Source of the DNA: an uncultured Bacteroidales bacterium
GTDB taxonomy: Bacteria > Bacteroidota > Bacteroidia > Bacteroidales > UBA932
Length of the DNA: 64,000 nucleotides
Direction: 5' to 3'
NCBI GenBank assembly: GCA_949300335.1
Contig: CASGDV010000066.1
Location: forward strand, 1-64,000
Every line of letters begins with the position of its first letter. Within the stretch, counting starts at the first letter, position 1. Below the pieces are notes generated by a model, which saw only the letters and a program-made list of their open reading frames with translations, was not told the DNA's origin and did no database searches. Positions 8,252 to 16,659 of the stretch are shown here, in pieces. The translations under genes and the position numbers were made by a program.

Positions 8252-9422
8252 TGACGTTTTTCTTTTTTCCCGGCTTTCTGTTGTTGTTCCGCCTGCCTCC
8301 TTTTCTCCGTTTTTTAGATTCGTCAAAACGCGTTATGCTGTCATCGCCGACGGCAGATACGAACTCAGGGGACGATGGTACCGGTTCTGATTTGAGAGAT
8401 TCCGGTTTCTCTCCGTTTCTGTTCATCCTCATCACCTGCTTGACCTCAGATGCATCCAACGGGAACAGATTTGCAAATGAATTCTGGTCATATGAAAAAT
8501 ACATGACCTCACGCAGTACATCGACTTTCATCAGATAAGCAAGTCCATCCTGGAATTCCAACGGATTCGAAACCTTTGGAATCCTTGACTGTGCATCCAT
8601 ATATGCAGCAGTCTCGTAATTCAGACAGCATTTCAATTTGCCGCACTGTCCAGCAAGTTTCTGGGGATTCAGGGAAAGGTCCTGGCACCTTGCAGCGGAA
8701 GTGGTTATGGAACGGAAACTTGAAATATAATTGGAACAGCAAAGTTCCCTTCCGCATACCCCAAGACCGCCTATAAGCCCGGCCTCCTGCCTGGCACCGA
8801 TCTGTTTCATTTCTATCCTTATCCTGAACTCTTCGGCAAAGACCTTGATAAGCTGCCGGAAATCGACTCTACCGTCAGCGATATAGTAAAATATGGCCTT
8901 GGTACAGTCACCCTGGAATTCCACATCCCCGATTTTCATTTCAAGGTTCAGTTCTGCGGCTATCTGCCGTGAACGTATCATCGTGTTATGCTCTCTGGCA
9001 ATTGCTTCCTGCCATTTTTCTATATCGAACGGTTTTGCTTTCCTGTATATTTTCTTGAATTCGCATGATGCTGGATCCACTTTCTTGCATATCATCTGGC
9101 GAGCAACCACCGGACCTTCCAGTGTAACAATACCCAGATCATGTCCGGTAGCAGCCTCTACAATCACAAGATCGCCTGTCTTAATCGTCTGCCCAGAGGC
9201 ATTGACATATATCCCTTTTCTTGTATTCTTGAAACGTACCTCGAAAAAATCCTTGTACTGCTCCTGATTTACTCCGGAAAGCCAGTTATAGACTTCCAGC
9301 TTGCAGCATCCCTGCCTGTAATTGCATTCAAGTTCCCCGCTGTCGGCCCGTTCCACAGTACAACCTCTGGAACAGTCGAATTGCTTGGTTTCATTATCAG
9401 TATTGCTCATTTCGTCAAACAT
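8244..9422 (-). CDS. ricT: PSP1-domain protein, RicT/YaaT-like
   Basis: A 392-aa protein with the PSP1 C-terminal domain of the RicT (YaaT) family. Cysteine clusters GCCKLE (38-43), GVCGRELCCSNY (about 222-233) and GQCGKLKCCLNYE (about 259-271) fit the iron-sulfur ligands described for Bacillus RicT, a partner of RNase Y in RNA processing. The last about 25 residues are very basic (KKRRKGGRRNNNRKPGKKK), suggesting nucleic-acid contact. It overlaps holB by 8 bp at its start; a second in-frame ATG at 9410 would avoid the overlap. It overlaps gldH by 8 bp at its end. The holB-ricT-gldH order is common in Bacteroidota. Confidence 0.88.
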   Translation of the reverse strand: MFDEMSNTDNETKQFDCSRGCTVERADSGELECNYRQGCCKLEVYNWLSGVNQEQYKDFFEVRFKNTRKGIYVNASGQTIKTGDLVIVEAATGHDLGIVTLEGPVVARQMICKKVDPASCEFKKIYRKAKPFDIEKWQEAIAREHNTMIRSRQIAAELNLEMKIGDVEFQGDCTKAIFYYIADGRVDFRQLIKVFAEEFRIRIEMKQIGARQEAGLIGGLGVCGRELCCSNYISSFRSITTSAARCQDLSLNPQKLAGQCGKLKCCLNYETAAYMDAQSRIPKVSNPLEFQDGLAYLMKVDVLREVMYFSYDQNSFANLFPLDASEVKQVMRMNRNGEKPESLKSEPVPSSPEFVSAVGDDSITRFDESKKRRKGGRRNNNRKPGKKKNVNG

Positions 9423-10545
9423 TTAAAAACAAACGATTCACAAGGTCACAGAAAACAATCTTGTCATTGACATTTCTGTCAATCAGAATCCTGGATCTGT
9501 CCAGCGCATCCAGAGCATCGGGACAAAATGTTCTGCCAAGTTTTCCGGCAAAGGACCTGAACGGTTCAAGTTCGGAGGCCGGCACGCGCGCCAGACTTTC
9601 CATTCCGTTCTGAATCATATATATACTTCTTATACACTTTCCGGCAAAGATACAAAAACCTTTCTGTTTTTCACGGGAATCCAGTGCAGCCATTTCCTCC
9701 GCGACCTCCAGTGCGGAAAGAAGATCCCTTGAAATAACGGCATTCATGAGATCGGCAAACATATCCATGAAAACCTCCCTGTCTCCGTCTCCGGAAATAA
9801 ACTTCAAAGCGGCGCCGACACTTCCTCCGGCTATGGACAAGGCATCCGCAGCCTCATCTTCAGGAACTTTGTATTTCGCGAGAAGTATATCATTCAGTTC
9901 ACCGGATGTCAGGGGACCCACCCTTACAAGGCGGCACCGTGACCTGATTGTCTGAAGCACATTTTCCGGTGCATGTGTAACAAGGCAGAAGATTGTCTTT
10001 CCAGGAGGTTCCTCCAAAACCTTCAGGAGCCTGTTGGCAGCTTCCGCATTCATTTTTTCCGGGAGCCAGATAAATATGGCGCGGAAACCGTCATATACCG
10101 GAGCCAAGGACAGGACCTCCAGCACCGATCTGGCCTCATTCACAGGTATAATACCTGACTTATTGTCGATACCTATCGCCTTGTATAGGTCATCTTCAAG
10201 GAAATACGGATTTTCCAGAACCAGACTTCTCCAATAGGGAAGATAAACCGCAGATGAAGGTTTTTCAGAAGATGAAATCCTGGTGCCGGAATTTACCGGA
10301 AATATGAAGTGCACATCGGGATGGACAAGTTTCTCCATCTGACGGCATGAGCGGCAAACGCCGCAGGAATCTCCGTTTTCAGGGTTTTCGCAGCAAAGGA
10401 ACTGGATCAGGGCAAGTCCGAGCACGGCAGCTCCGCACCCCTCGTCTTCATGCAGCAGAAGTGCGTTCGGCAAATGGCCGTTGACGCACATTCTGACAAA
10501 TGTCTCCTTCAGTTCCTCATGTCCTGTTATATCCGCAAACTTCAT
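9415..10545 (-). CDS. holB: DNA polymerase III delta' subunit
   Basis: A 376-aa clamp-loader subunit of the AAA+ family. A zinc-binding Cys set lies about 51-66 (CC, then CGVCRSC). The sensor/arginine-finger region reads LLKVLEEPP, then SRCRLVRVGP. The Walker A position (HEDEGCGAA, about 33-41) lacks the GxGK(T/S) loop, as expected for delta', which does not hydrolyse ATP. The ATG overlaps the polyprenyl synthase stop by one base (TGATG). Confidence 0.93.
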   Translation of the reverse strand: MKFADITGHEELKETFVRMCVNGHLPNALLLHEDEGCGAAVLGLALIQFLCCENPENGDSCGVCRSCRQMEKLVHPDVHFIFPVNSGTRISSSEKPSSAVYLPYWRSLVLENPYFLEDDLYKAIGIDNKSGIIPVNEARSVLEVLSLAPVYDGFRAIFIWLPEKMNAEAANRLLKVLEEPPGKTIFCLVTHAPENVLQTIRSRCRLVRVGPLTSGELNDILLAKYKVPEDEAADALSIAGGSVGAALKFISGDGDREVFMDMFADLMNAVISRDLLSALEVAEEMAALDSREKQKGFCIFAGKCIRSIYMIQNGMESLARVPASELEPFRSFAGKLGRTFCPDALDALDRSRILIDRNVNDKIVFCDLVNRLFLNV

Positions 10546-11525
10546 CAGACAACCCTTTTCCCTACATACTCCGCAAGATCCAGCAGATATTCCTTTTCAC
10601 GTGTGTCAGGCAAGACGGAAAGCGCACCGACCGCCTTGCCGATAAAACCGCGCAAGCGTGCTTCCGCATACGAAATTCCGTCATTTTCCATTACAAAAGC
10701 TATTACATCATCCCTGTATTCCGGATAAGAGGAGATATCCTTCACCTTTTTCCTTATATCCACAGCCTGTTTTTCACCGGCCCTGTACATGGCACCGAGC
10801 AACGGCAATGTGATTTTCTGCTCCAGAATATCGACTCCCAACGGTTTCCCGACATCCATCCTCGGCGAATAATCGAAAATATCATCCCTGATCTGAAAGG
10901 CAAGACCGATATTTCGGGAATATGACGAAACGGCCTTTTCCATCTCCGGAGATGCATTCACGGAAATAGCGCCGGCAAGGCCTGCCGTTTCAAACAGAGA
11001 TGCTGTCTTGCAGTAAATTATCTTCAGATAATCATCTTCACCGGTATCTCCGCTCTGAGCCTTCTGTAGCTGAAGCATTTCGCCTTCGGCAAGATCACTC
11101 AGCGTCTTTGAGAAAATCCTTATGACTCTGTTTCCTCCTTCATGAGCCAAAATTGCGGACATCGCCTTCACTAGCCAGAAATCACCGATGAGAACAGAAA
11201 CAGACGGTCCCCACAAAGAATTTACTGTAGGACGGCCGCGTCTCTTGTCGCTGTCATCAGCAACATCGTCATGCAGAAGCGTAGCATTGTGCAGAAGTTC
11301 CGATGCTGCGGCATAACTGTAGGAAACCTGCGACAATTCCCCTTCCGAACAGGCACGCGCAACAAGCAGAGAGAGAAGAGGCCGTATTTTTTTCCCCGAA
11401 TTCGACAATATGGTACCGTTCACTTCCGTTAGCAGTTCTATGTCGCTTTTCAGACTGTTCTTTATACAAGCCTCCACCTCGAGCCAGTCTTTCCCGAGAA
11501 AACGCTGGATTTCCTTTATATCCAT
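10545..11525 (-). CDS. Trans-polyprenyl diphosphate synthase (octaprenyl-type)
   Basis: A 326-aa all-helical prenyltransferase that extends isoprenyl diphosphate chains, most likely for the menaquinone side chain. The first aspartate-rich motif is HDDVADDSDKRRG (about 90-102) and the second is QIRDDIFDYS (about 210-219). An IspB-like long-chain product is inferred from overall similarity; chain length cannot be read from sequence with certainty. It directly follows the barrel gene (stop at 11527, ATG at 11525) and overlaps holB by 1 bp. Confidence 0.9.
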   Translation of the reverse strand: MDIKEIQRFLGKDWLEVEACIKNSLKSDIELLTEVNGTILSNSGKKIRPLLSLLVARACSEGELSQVSYSYAAASELLHNATLLHDDVADDSDKRRGRPTVNSLWGPSVSVLIGDFWLVKAMSAILAHEGGNRVIRIFSKTLSDLAEGEMLQLQKAQSGDTGEDDYLKIIYCKTASLFETAGLAGAISVNASPEMEKAVSSYSRNIGLAFQIRDDIFDYSPRMDVGKPLGVDILEQKITLPLLGAMYRAGEKQAVDIRKKVKDISSYPEYRDDVIAFVMENDGISYAEARLRGFIGKAVGALSVLPDTREKEYLLDLAEYVGKRVV

Positions 11526-11526
11526 A

Positions 11527-12168
11527 TCAGAACAGAAAGGCTACGGACAATGTTATGCCGCTGAAATTATTTTCATTGAAAGACGAGCGGATTATTTCAT
11601 GCAGATTTGCATCGCCATCTATCTTCGCCTTGGTATTATATATCGAACCGAAATTCCAGTTATAACGGCCTATCACCTGAAACTTCCATATTTCAAGTCC
11701 GACTCCGAGCCCCAGTCCGTATTCGAATCTGTTGACATAGGAGTTTTTCAGAAAGCCTGACATATCGGCATCGATTCCTACGGTTTCCATCTTCGAATTG
11801 AGAGCATATCCTATGAATGGCGTAACATCCACAAACGGCCTGAACAACAACAGATCCGGCCCCCATTGAAGCGAAACAGGAACCTCGAGGAATCCGACAC
11901 TCAAATCAAGTTTTCCTGCACCTGTTGCATCTCCCTGAAGTTTGGACCCTTTGACATGGTACTGCAGCGCAGGCTGTACGGAAAATCCGAGAGGCAGCCT
12001 TAACTGGTAAGTAATGCCGGCATGATATTTTGTCACTGACCCGACATTCAGTTCCGATATCTTGGTGGTCGAAAACGTAGCTCCTCCGAGCAGGCCGAAA
12101 CGCCCCTGCGCAGACAATTGGAAAGACAACGGCAACAACAAGGCCAGAATAAGAATTATACGTTTCAT
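11527..12168 (-). CDS. Outer-membrane beta-barrel protein, PorT-like (copy 1)
   Basis: A 213-aa protein with a signal peptide ending near residue 20 (SFQLSAQG), then alternating amphipathic strands ending in the C-terminal FLF expected of outer-membrane barrels (OMP_b-brl_2 type). It is a clear paralogue of the 12522-13124 protein: shared blocks include QLRLPL/QLELPL, VQPAL/VQPEL, LEVPVSLQWGP/LEIPVNLQWGP, NRFEYG, YNWNFG and NFSG. The two copies flank trxA. Function is unknown; the family includes small ion or solute barrels and secretion-associated proteins. Confidence 0.85.
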   Translation of the reverse strand: MKRIILILALLLPLSFQLSAQGRFGLLGGATFSTTKISELNVGSVTKYHAGITYQLRLPLGFSVQPALQYHVKGSKLQGDATGAGKLDLSVGFLEVPVSLQWGPDLLLFRPFVDVTPFIGYALNSKMETVGIDADMSGFLKNSYVNRFEYGLGLGVGLEIWKFQVIGRYNWNFGSIYNTKAKIDGDANLHEIIRSSFNENNFSGITLSVAFLF

Positions 12169-12188
12169 ATAAAAATCATTTAAAAACT

Positions 12189-12506
12189 CTATAACAATTC
12201 ATTAAGACGAGAAGATATTTCGTTTTTCGAAACAGCCCCGCCGACAAGACGCCCCACGAGTTCGCCGTTCTTGAAGAAAAGCAGGGTAGGTATATTCCTG
12301 ATTCCGTATTTGACAGGAATATCACGGCATTCGTCAACATTGCATTTCCCCACTACGGCCCTGCCTTCGAATTCGTCGGCAACGGCTGCAATGGTAGGGG
12401 CTATTGCACGGCATGGGCCGCACCATGTCGCCCAGAAGTCAACAAGAACAGGCTTGTCCGTAGCCAGTATTTCAGAAAAATTTGAATCATTTACATTAAT
12501 TTCCAT
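12189..12506 (-). CDS. trxA: Thioredoxin
   Basis: A 105-aa cytoplasmic thioredoxin with the redox motif WCGPC at residues 28-32, the FWATW strand before it and the cis-proline segment RNIPTLLFF. There is no signal peptide, so it is the general cytoplasmic disulfide reductase rather than an envelope isoform. It sits between two paralogous outer-membrane barrel genes with gaps of 20 and 15 bp and is probably cotranscribed with them. Confidence 0.96.
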   Translation of the reverse strand: MEINVNDSNFSEILATDKPVLVDFWATWCGPCRAIAPTIAAVADEFEGRAVVGKCNVDECRDIPVKYGIRNIPTLLFFKNGELVGRLVGGAVSKNEISSRLNELL

Positions 12507-12521
12507 AACCGATTTTTTTAG

Positions 12522-13124
12522 TTAAAACAACAGTCCGAGCGATATCGTATATCCGCTGAAATTGGACCTGGAAAAAATTTCCGTAAGAACCTTGTCTGCA
12601 AATTCACCTTTTGCCAGATGGCCGAAATTCCAATTGTACTGGGCTGCAACCTGCAGCTTCCACAACTGGATTCCGAAACCGGCTCCGGCTCCGTATTCGA
12701 ATCTGTTTATCCCTTTCCAGGAATACTGTTCCCCGGACTGATCCTTCAAATCCTTGGATATCGCATAACCGAGGAAAGGGGAAGCCTGAAGGAAGACACG
12801 AATGTCCCTGTCATGGAAATAAGGACCCCACTGCAGATTCACTGGAATCTCAAGATACCCCAGACCGAAAGCCCCGTTCCTTATATTTTCAATACGGCTG
12901 CCCTTTATATGGAACATAAGCTCCGGCTGTACTGAAAGCCATAAAGGAAGTTCCAGCTGATATGCTATGCCTGCCTGATATCCAAGATTATCCTTAACGG
13001 ATTCCCTGTTCAGGCTGGATATATTCAGACCCGCCTTGACACCGAAATGATGCTGGGCTCCGGCTGTCACCGCAGACAGTAAAAATCCTGCCGCGGCAAA
13101 AAACAGTATAAAAAACTTTTTCAT
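12522..13124 (-). CDS. Outer-membrane beta-barrel protein, PorT-like (copy 2)
   Basis: A 200-aa protein with a signal peptide (residues 1-23, AGAQH cleavage region) followed by a small beta-barrel ending in LLF. Paralogue of the 11527-12168 protein on the far side of trxA. It is the first gene of a run of eight minus-strand genes down to trmB and is preceded by the best promoter in this part of the window (13158-13188), about 35 bp upstream of its ATG. Confidence 0.85.
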   Translation of the reverse strand: MKKFFILFFAAAGFLLSAVTAGAQHHFGVKAGLNISSLNRESVKDNLGYQAGIAYQLELPLWLSVQPELMFHIKGSRIENIRNGAFGLGYLEIPVNLQWGPYFHDRDIRVFLQASPFLGYAISKDLKDQSGEQYSWKGINRFEYGAGAGFGIQLWKLQVAAQYNWNFGHLAKGEFADKVLTEIFSRSNFSGYTISLGLLF

Positions 13125-13146
13125 TTACATCCTACATTTATATGAA

Positions 13147-13188
13147 AATTCCGGTTACAAATATAAATATTTACAACCGGAATTCAAA
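13147..13188 (-). promoter_or_regulatory. Promoter with embedded inverted repeat for the barrel-trxA operon
   Basis: On the minus strand, -33 TTTG (13185-13188) and -7 TATATTTG (13158-13165) are separated by exactly 19 bp. Inverted-repeat arms AATTCCGGTT (13147-13156) and AACCGGAATT (13175-13184) are perfect over 10 bp; one fills the half of the spacer next to the -33 box and the other covers the expected transcription start. It could bind a repressor, or the hairpin could act as a terminator for the efflux operon ending at 13209. Confidence 0.65.
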
Positions 13189-13208
13189 GATGCATGACTA
13201 AAGCGGAA

Positions 13209-13502
13209 TCAGACAGACTTTTCCACTGCCCAGACGAAGGCTCTGAGTCCCAGAGCCGGAGTCTCTTCATCCTTGGCCTTTACCAGTTTCAGGATTCCGT
13301 CCACCTTGTCGTCGTCAACAAAAGCCAGAAGGGCATTGTTCATCGTCGGCCATGCATGTGTTCCCATATGAGGTTCACCATCGGTTGAACCGCGGCCCTC
13401 GATATTTTCCCACATAGTATAGCCGCGACACGACAATTCCTCCAATACATCTACAATTTCCATGTTGTAGGCCTGGTTATATGCTATAAATATACCCTTC
13501 AT
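13209..13502 (-). CDS. Small PII-like protein linked to RND efflux
   Basis: A 97-aa soluble protein with the alternating beta-alpha pattern of a PII/ferredoxin-like fold. A family of similar short proteins is common after RND pump genes in Bacteroidota. Distinct segments are GYTMWENIEGRGS (about 28-40), GTHAWPTMNNALL (about 47-59) and the C-terminal LRAFVWAVEK. It lies 4 bp downstream of the RND permease and is the last gene of the efflux operon. Gene position suggests it senses a ligand and modulates the pump, as proposed for PII-like proteins of metal-efflux loci; the ligand is unknown. Confidence 0.7.
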   Translation of the reverse strand: MKGIFIAYNQAYNMEIVDVLEELSCRGYTMWENIEGRGSTDGEPHMGTHAWPTMNNALLAFVDDDKVDGILKLVKAKDEETPALGLRAFVWAVEKSV

Positions 13503-13506
13503 ACAG

Positions 13507-16500
13507 TTATGCTTTTACCGATTCAACATTTTTCTGATTCTTCTTCTCCAGTCTCTTCATCTTGTTCTTTTCCTGCATTGTAGCAAAAGAGCAGTATACG
13601 GTAGGAATGATGACAAGAGTCACAAGAGTCGAAACGGACAATCCCCATGCGACAGTCATACCGAGAGAACGCCACATTTCGGATCCTTCGCCCTTGTCTA
13701 TGGCCATCGGGACCATACCGAGCACAGTAGTAAGCGTCGTCATAAGTATAGGGCGGAGACGCGACTTGGCTGCCATCACCACTGAATCAGCTATACCTAC
13801 TCCGCGTTCGCGGCAAAGAATCGTATAGTCGATCAGCACAATACCGTTCTTTACTACAATACCCATCAGGATAAGCACTCCTATCAAAGCCATGACGCCG
13901 AGGGGTGTTCCGGTGATGGTCAGTCCCAGAATGACGCCTACCAAAGCGAAAGGAATGGAGAACATTATGACGAACGGGCTCATGAAGGATTCGAACTGCG
14001 AAGCCATCACGATATATACAAGGATGACAATCAATACAAGAAGGATAAACAGCTGTCCGAATGTTTCCTGCTGGTCCTCATAGGAACCGGCTATCTTCAC
14101 GCTCAGTTCGGAAGGTATGTCCGCCTCGTCTATTATTTTCTGAGTCGTTTCCACGACATCACTCAACGCATATCCGTCAGCCACGACTCCGGAGACCGTA
14201 ATCATCCTTTCACGGTTTTTCCTTTCTATTGTCGGAGGCACCTGACTCTCTACAATTTTTCCGAGATCCTTGATACGTATGCCATTGCCTGCAGGATTAT
14301 ATATCATGATGTTTTCTATATCCTCAAGACCAGTCCGGAATTCAGGAGCATATCTTACACGTATGTTGTATTCATCACCATCCTCCCTGTAAAACGACTG
14401 GGTCGAACCGTTCATGCAGGCACTCAGATATGATGCCGCAGTAGTACTGTTCAAACCGTTTACAGCCAGTTTTTCCCTGTCGAAGTCCACCTGGTATTCA
14501 GGAGTGTATTCATCACGGCTCAAGATGACCTGCGCACATCCTCCTGCTGCAAGCATCTTTTCCTGGATGATTTTTGCCATTCTGTCCGTCGTTTCAAAGT
14601 CGTAACCGTATATTTCGACATCGACGGTGGACGCTCCTCCCTGTCCGCCTCCTCCTTCCGTAATCTGAGCCTTTCTCAACTCAGGATATTCCGCACAGAT
14701 TGAACGGCAAACGTCAGCTATTTCGGAAGCCGACCGTTCACGTTTTTCCATACTTCCCAAGTCAATATTGTAGGAAATGATATGAGTTCCGTTATCCTGC
14801 ATTGATGCAAATGCATTTTCGGAATCTGCCTGTCCGAATGAATAGGAACATACTTTCACCTCGGGAACAGCCTCAATTATCCTGTCGTAAATTTCCTTGG
14901 CGAATTCCCTCGTGATATCCTGCCGGGTTCCTACCGGAAGATTCAACTTGATAGTCAGACGACCGGAATCGGACTTTGGAAAATACTCTGTCTTCATCAT
15001 AGGCGCCAGGAAGAAGATTGACGCGCAGAAAACAGCTATTGCCAGACAGGTAACTACTGTCCTGTGATTTACAGACCAGCGTATCATATGTCCGTAACCG
15101 CGTGTTATCCAACCGAGGAATTTATTGAAATTGTTGAATATCAAATCATGTATTTTTCCTGTCTTCGGCTTGAACCTGAGAAATCTTGAACAAAGCATCG
15201 GTATCAGGGTCAATGCCCCTACCGTGGAAACAATCATGATTATGCTGACAATCCATCCCAACTGGCGGAACATGATACCGGCCATACCCTGTATCATGGT
15301 CAAAGGAAGGAATACGGCAAGCATCGTAAGCGTGGATGCGATTACGGAAATACCTACCTCCTGGGTAGCATGTACGGCAGCTTCCTTCGGTTTGGCTCCC
15401 CTTTCAAGATGCGTGGATATATTCTCGAGGACCACGATGGCATCGTCCACCACCATACCGATTGCTATTGAAAGAGCTGACATCGATATGATATTCAATG
15501 TATTGCCAGTGGCAAACAGATACATCAGCGAAGCCAGAAGAGAAATAGGGATACTGAGTATGATGATGATTGTGGATCTCCACCTTCCAAGGAAGATATA
15601 GACGACAAGCATCACAACGAAGAAGGTGATGAAGATAGTTTCCTTCAACGAATTGATACTGTTGATGATATTCGACGAAGCATCAATCACCGTGGTAATC
15701 TTGATATCGGATGGCAGATCCTTCTCTATCTTCTTGAGTTCTTTCTTTACACCCTTGATCACATTGACAGTGTTGGCATCCGACTGTTTCTGGATGATTA
15801 TCTGGGCACCCTGGACACCATTCGTATAGGCTTCCTGGGAGCGCTCCTCAACACCGTCTATGACGACAGCGACATCCTTGAGATAAACAGCCTTCCCTTC
15901 GGAATACCCGACAACAATATCAAGCATCTCGTCCGCGTTAACGAATTCCTTTTCGACACGGAGGGAATATGTATCCGATCCGATATCGATAGAACCGCTC
16001 GGGAGATTCTTGTTTTCCGATGCAAGAATACTTGAGATAGTACTAATCGACAGGTTGTAAGCCTCCAGTTTGTTCGGGTCGCAGTATACCTGTATTTCCC
16101 TCTGCGGAGCACCGGATACGGAAACCGTTCCAACACCGGAAACCCTCGCAAGCGGCGTCGTCACCTTGTCATCCAGAATCTTTTCCAATGCCGAGAGGCT
16201 CTGGTCTGCAGTTGCGGACAGGATCATGACAGGCATGTCATCCGCACTGAACTTGAATATCACCGGAACGGATGCTCCGTCCGGGAGACTCGAATTGACA
16301 AGGTCCAACTTGTCCCTCACATCATTCGTCGCGACATCTATGTCCACACCCTCAATGAACTCAAGGATGATTATGGAAATGTTTTCCTTGGATCTTGAAG
16401 TGATATTCTTCAAATCACTGACTCCGTTCAGGGAGTTCTCCAGCAATTTCGACAGGTTCGTCTCTATATCCTCCGCACTCGCGCCCTGATATGATGACAT

Positions 16501-16641
16501 AACCATGATCACGTTTGCATCGAATTTAGGATACTGGTCGATGGATATGTTCATCAGCGAGAATATTCCGAAAATAGCCAGTGCCACAAAAACGAGGACA
16601 GTGGTAACCGGATTATCTACCGCTTTTCTATATATACTCAT
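13507..16641 (-). CDS. RND efflux permease (AcrB/HAE1 type)
   Basis: A 1044-aa inner-membrane proton-driven pump with the standard length and 12-helix, two-porter-domain layout. The N-terminus YRKAVDNPVTT and first helix are typical. The TM4 proton-relay segment GMVVDDAIVVLENIS lies near residue 400 and carries the adjacent aspartates. The second half repeats the pattern (GMVPMAIDKGEGSEMWR). The presence of DD in TM4 and lack of metal-site signatures favours a hydrophobic or amphiphilic drug pump over a metal pump. It works with the adaptor 18 bp upstream and the TolC-like channel. Substrate cannot be assigned. Confidence 0.95.
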   Translation of the reverse strand: MSIYRKAVDNPVTTVLVFVALAIFGIFSLMNISIDQYPKFDANVIMVMSSYQGASAEDIETNLSKLLENSLNGVSDLKNITSRSKENISIIILEFIEGVDIDVATNDVRDKLDLVNSSLPDGASVPVIFKFSADDMPVMILSATADQSLSALEKILDDKVTTPLARVSGVGTVSVSGAPQREIQVYCDPNKLEAYNLSISTISSILASENKNLPSGSIDIGSDTYSLRVEKEFVNADEMLDIVVGYSEGKAVYLKDVAVVIDGVEERSQEAYTNGVQGAQIIIQKQSDANTVNVIKGVKKELKKIEKDLPSDIKITTVIDASSNIINSINSLKETIFITFFVVMLVVYIFLGRWRSTIIIILSIPISLLASLMYLFATGNTLNIISMSALSIAIGMVVDDAIVVLENISTHLERGAKPKEAAVHATQEVGISVIASTLTMLAVFLPLTMIQGMAGIMFRQLGWIVSIIMIVSTVGALTLIPMLCSRFLRFKPKTGKIHDLIFNNFNKFLGWITRGYGHMIRWSVNHRTVVTCLAIAVFCASIFFLAPMMKTEYFPKSDSGRLTIKLNLPVGTRQDITREFAKEIYDRIIEAVPEVKVCSYSFGQADSENAFASMQDNGTHIISYNIDLGSMEKRERSASEIADVCRSICAEYPELRKAQITEGGGGQGGASTVDVEIYGYDFETTDRMAKIIQEKMLAAGGCAQVILSRDEYTPEYQVDFDREKLAVNGLNSTTAASYLSACMNGSTQSFYREDGDEYNIRVRYAPEFRTGLEDIENIMIYNPAGNGIRIKDLGKIVESQVPPTIERKNRERMITVSGVVADGYALSDVVETTQKIIDEADIPSELSVKIAGSYEDQQETFGQLFILLVLIVILVYIVMASQFESFMSPFVIMFSIPFALVGVILGLTITGTPLGVMALIGVLILMGIVVKNGIVLIDYTILCRERGVGIADSVVMAAKSRLRPILMTTLTTVLGMVPMAIDKGEGSEMWRSLGMTVAWGLSVSTLVTLVIIPTVYCSFATMQEKNKMKRLEKKNQKNVESVKA

Positions 16642-16659
16642 ATTCGACTTTCTATTAAT

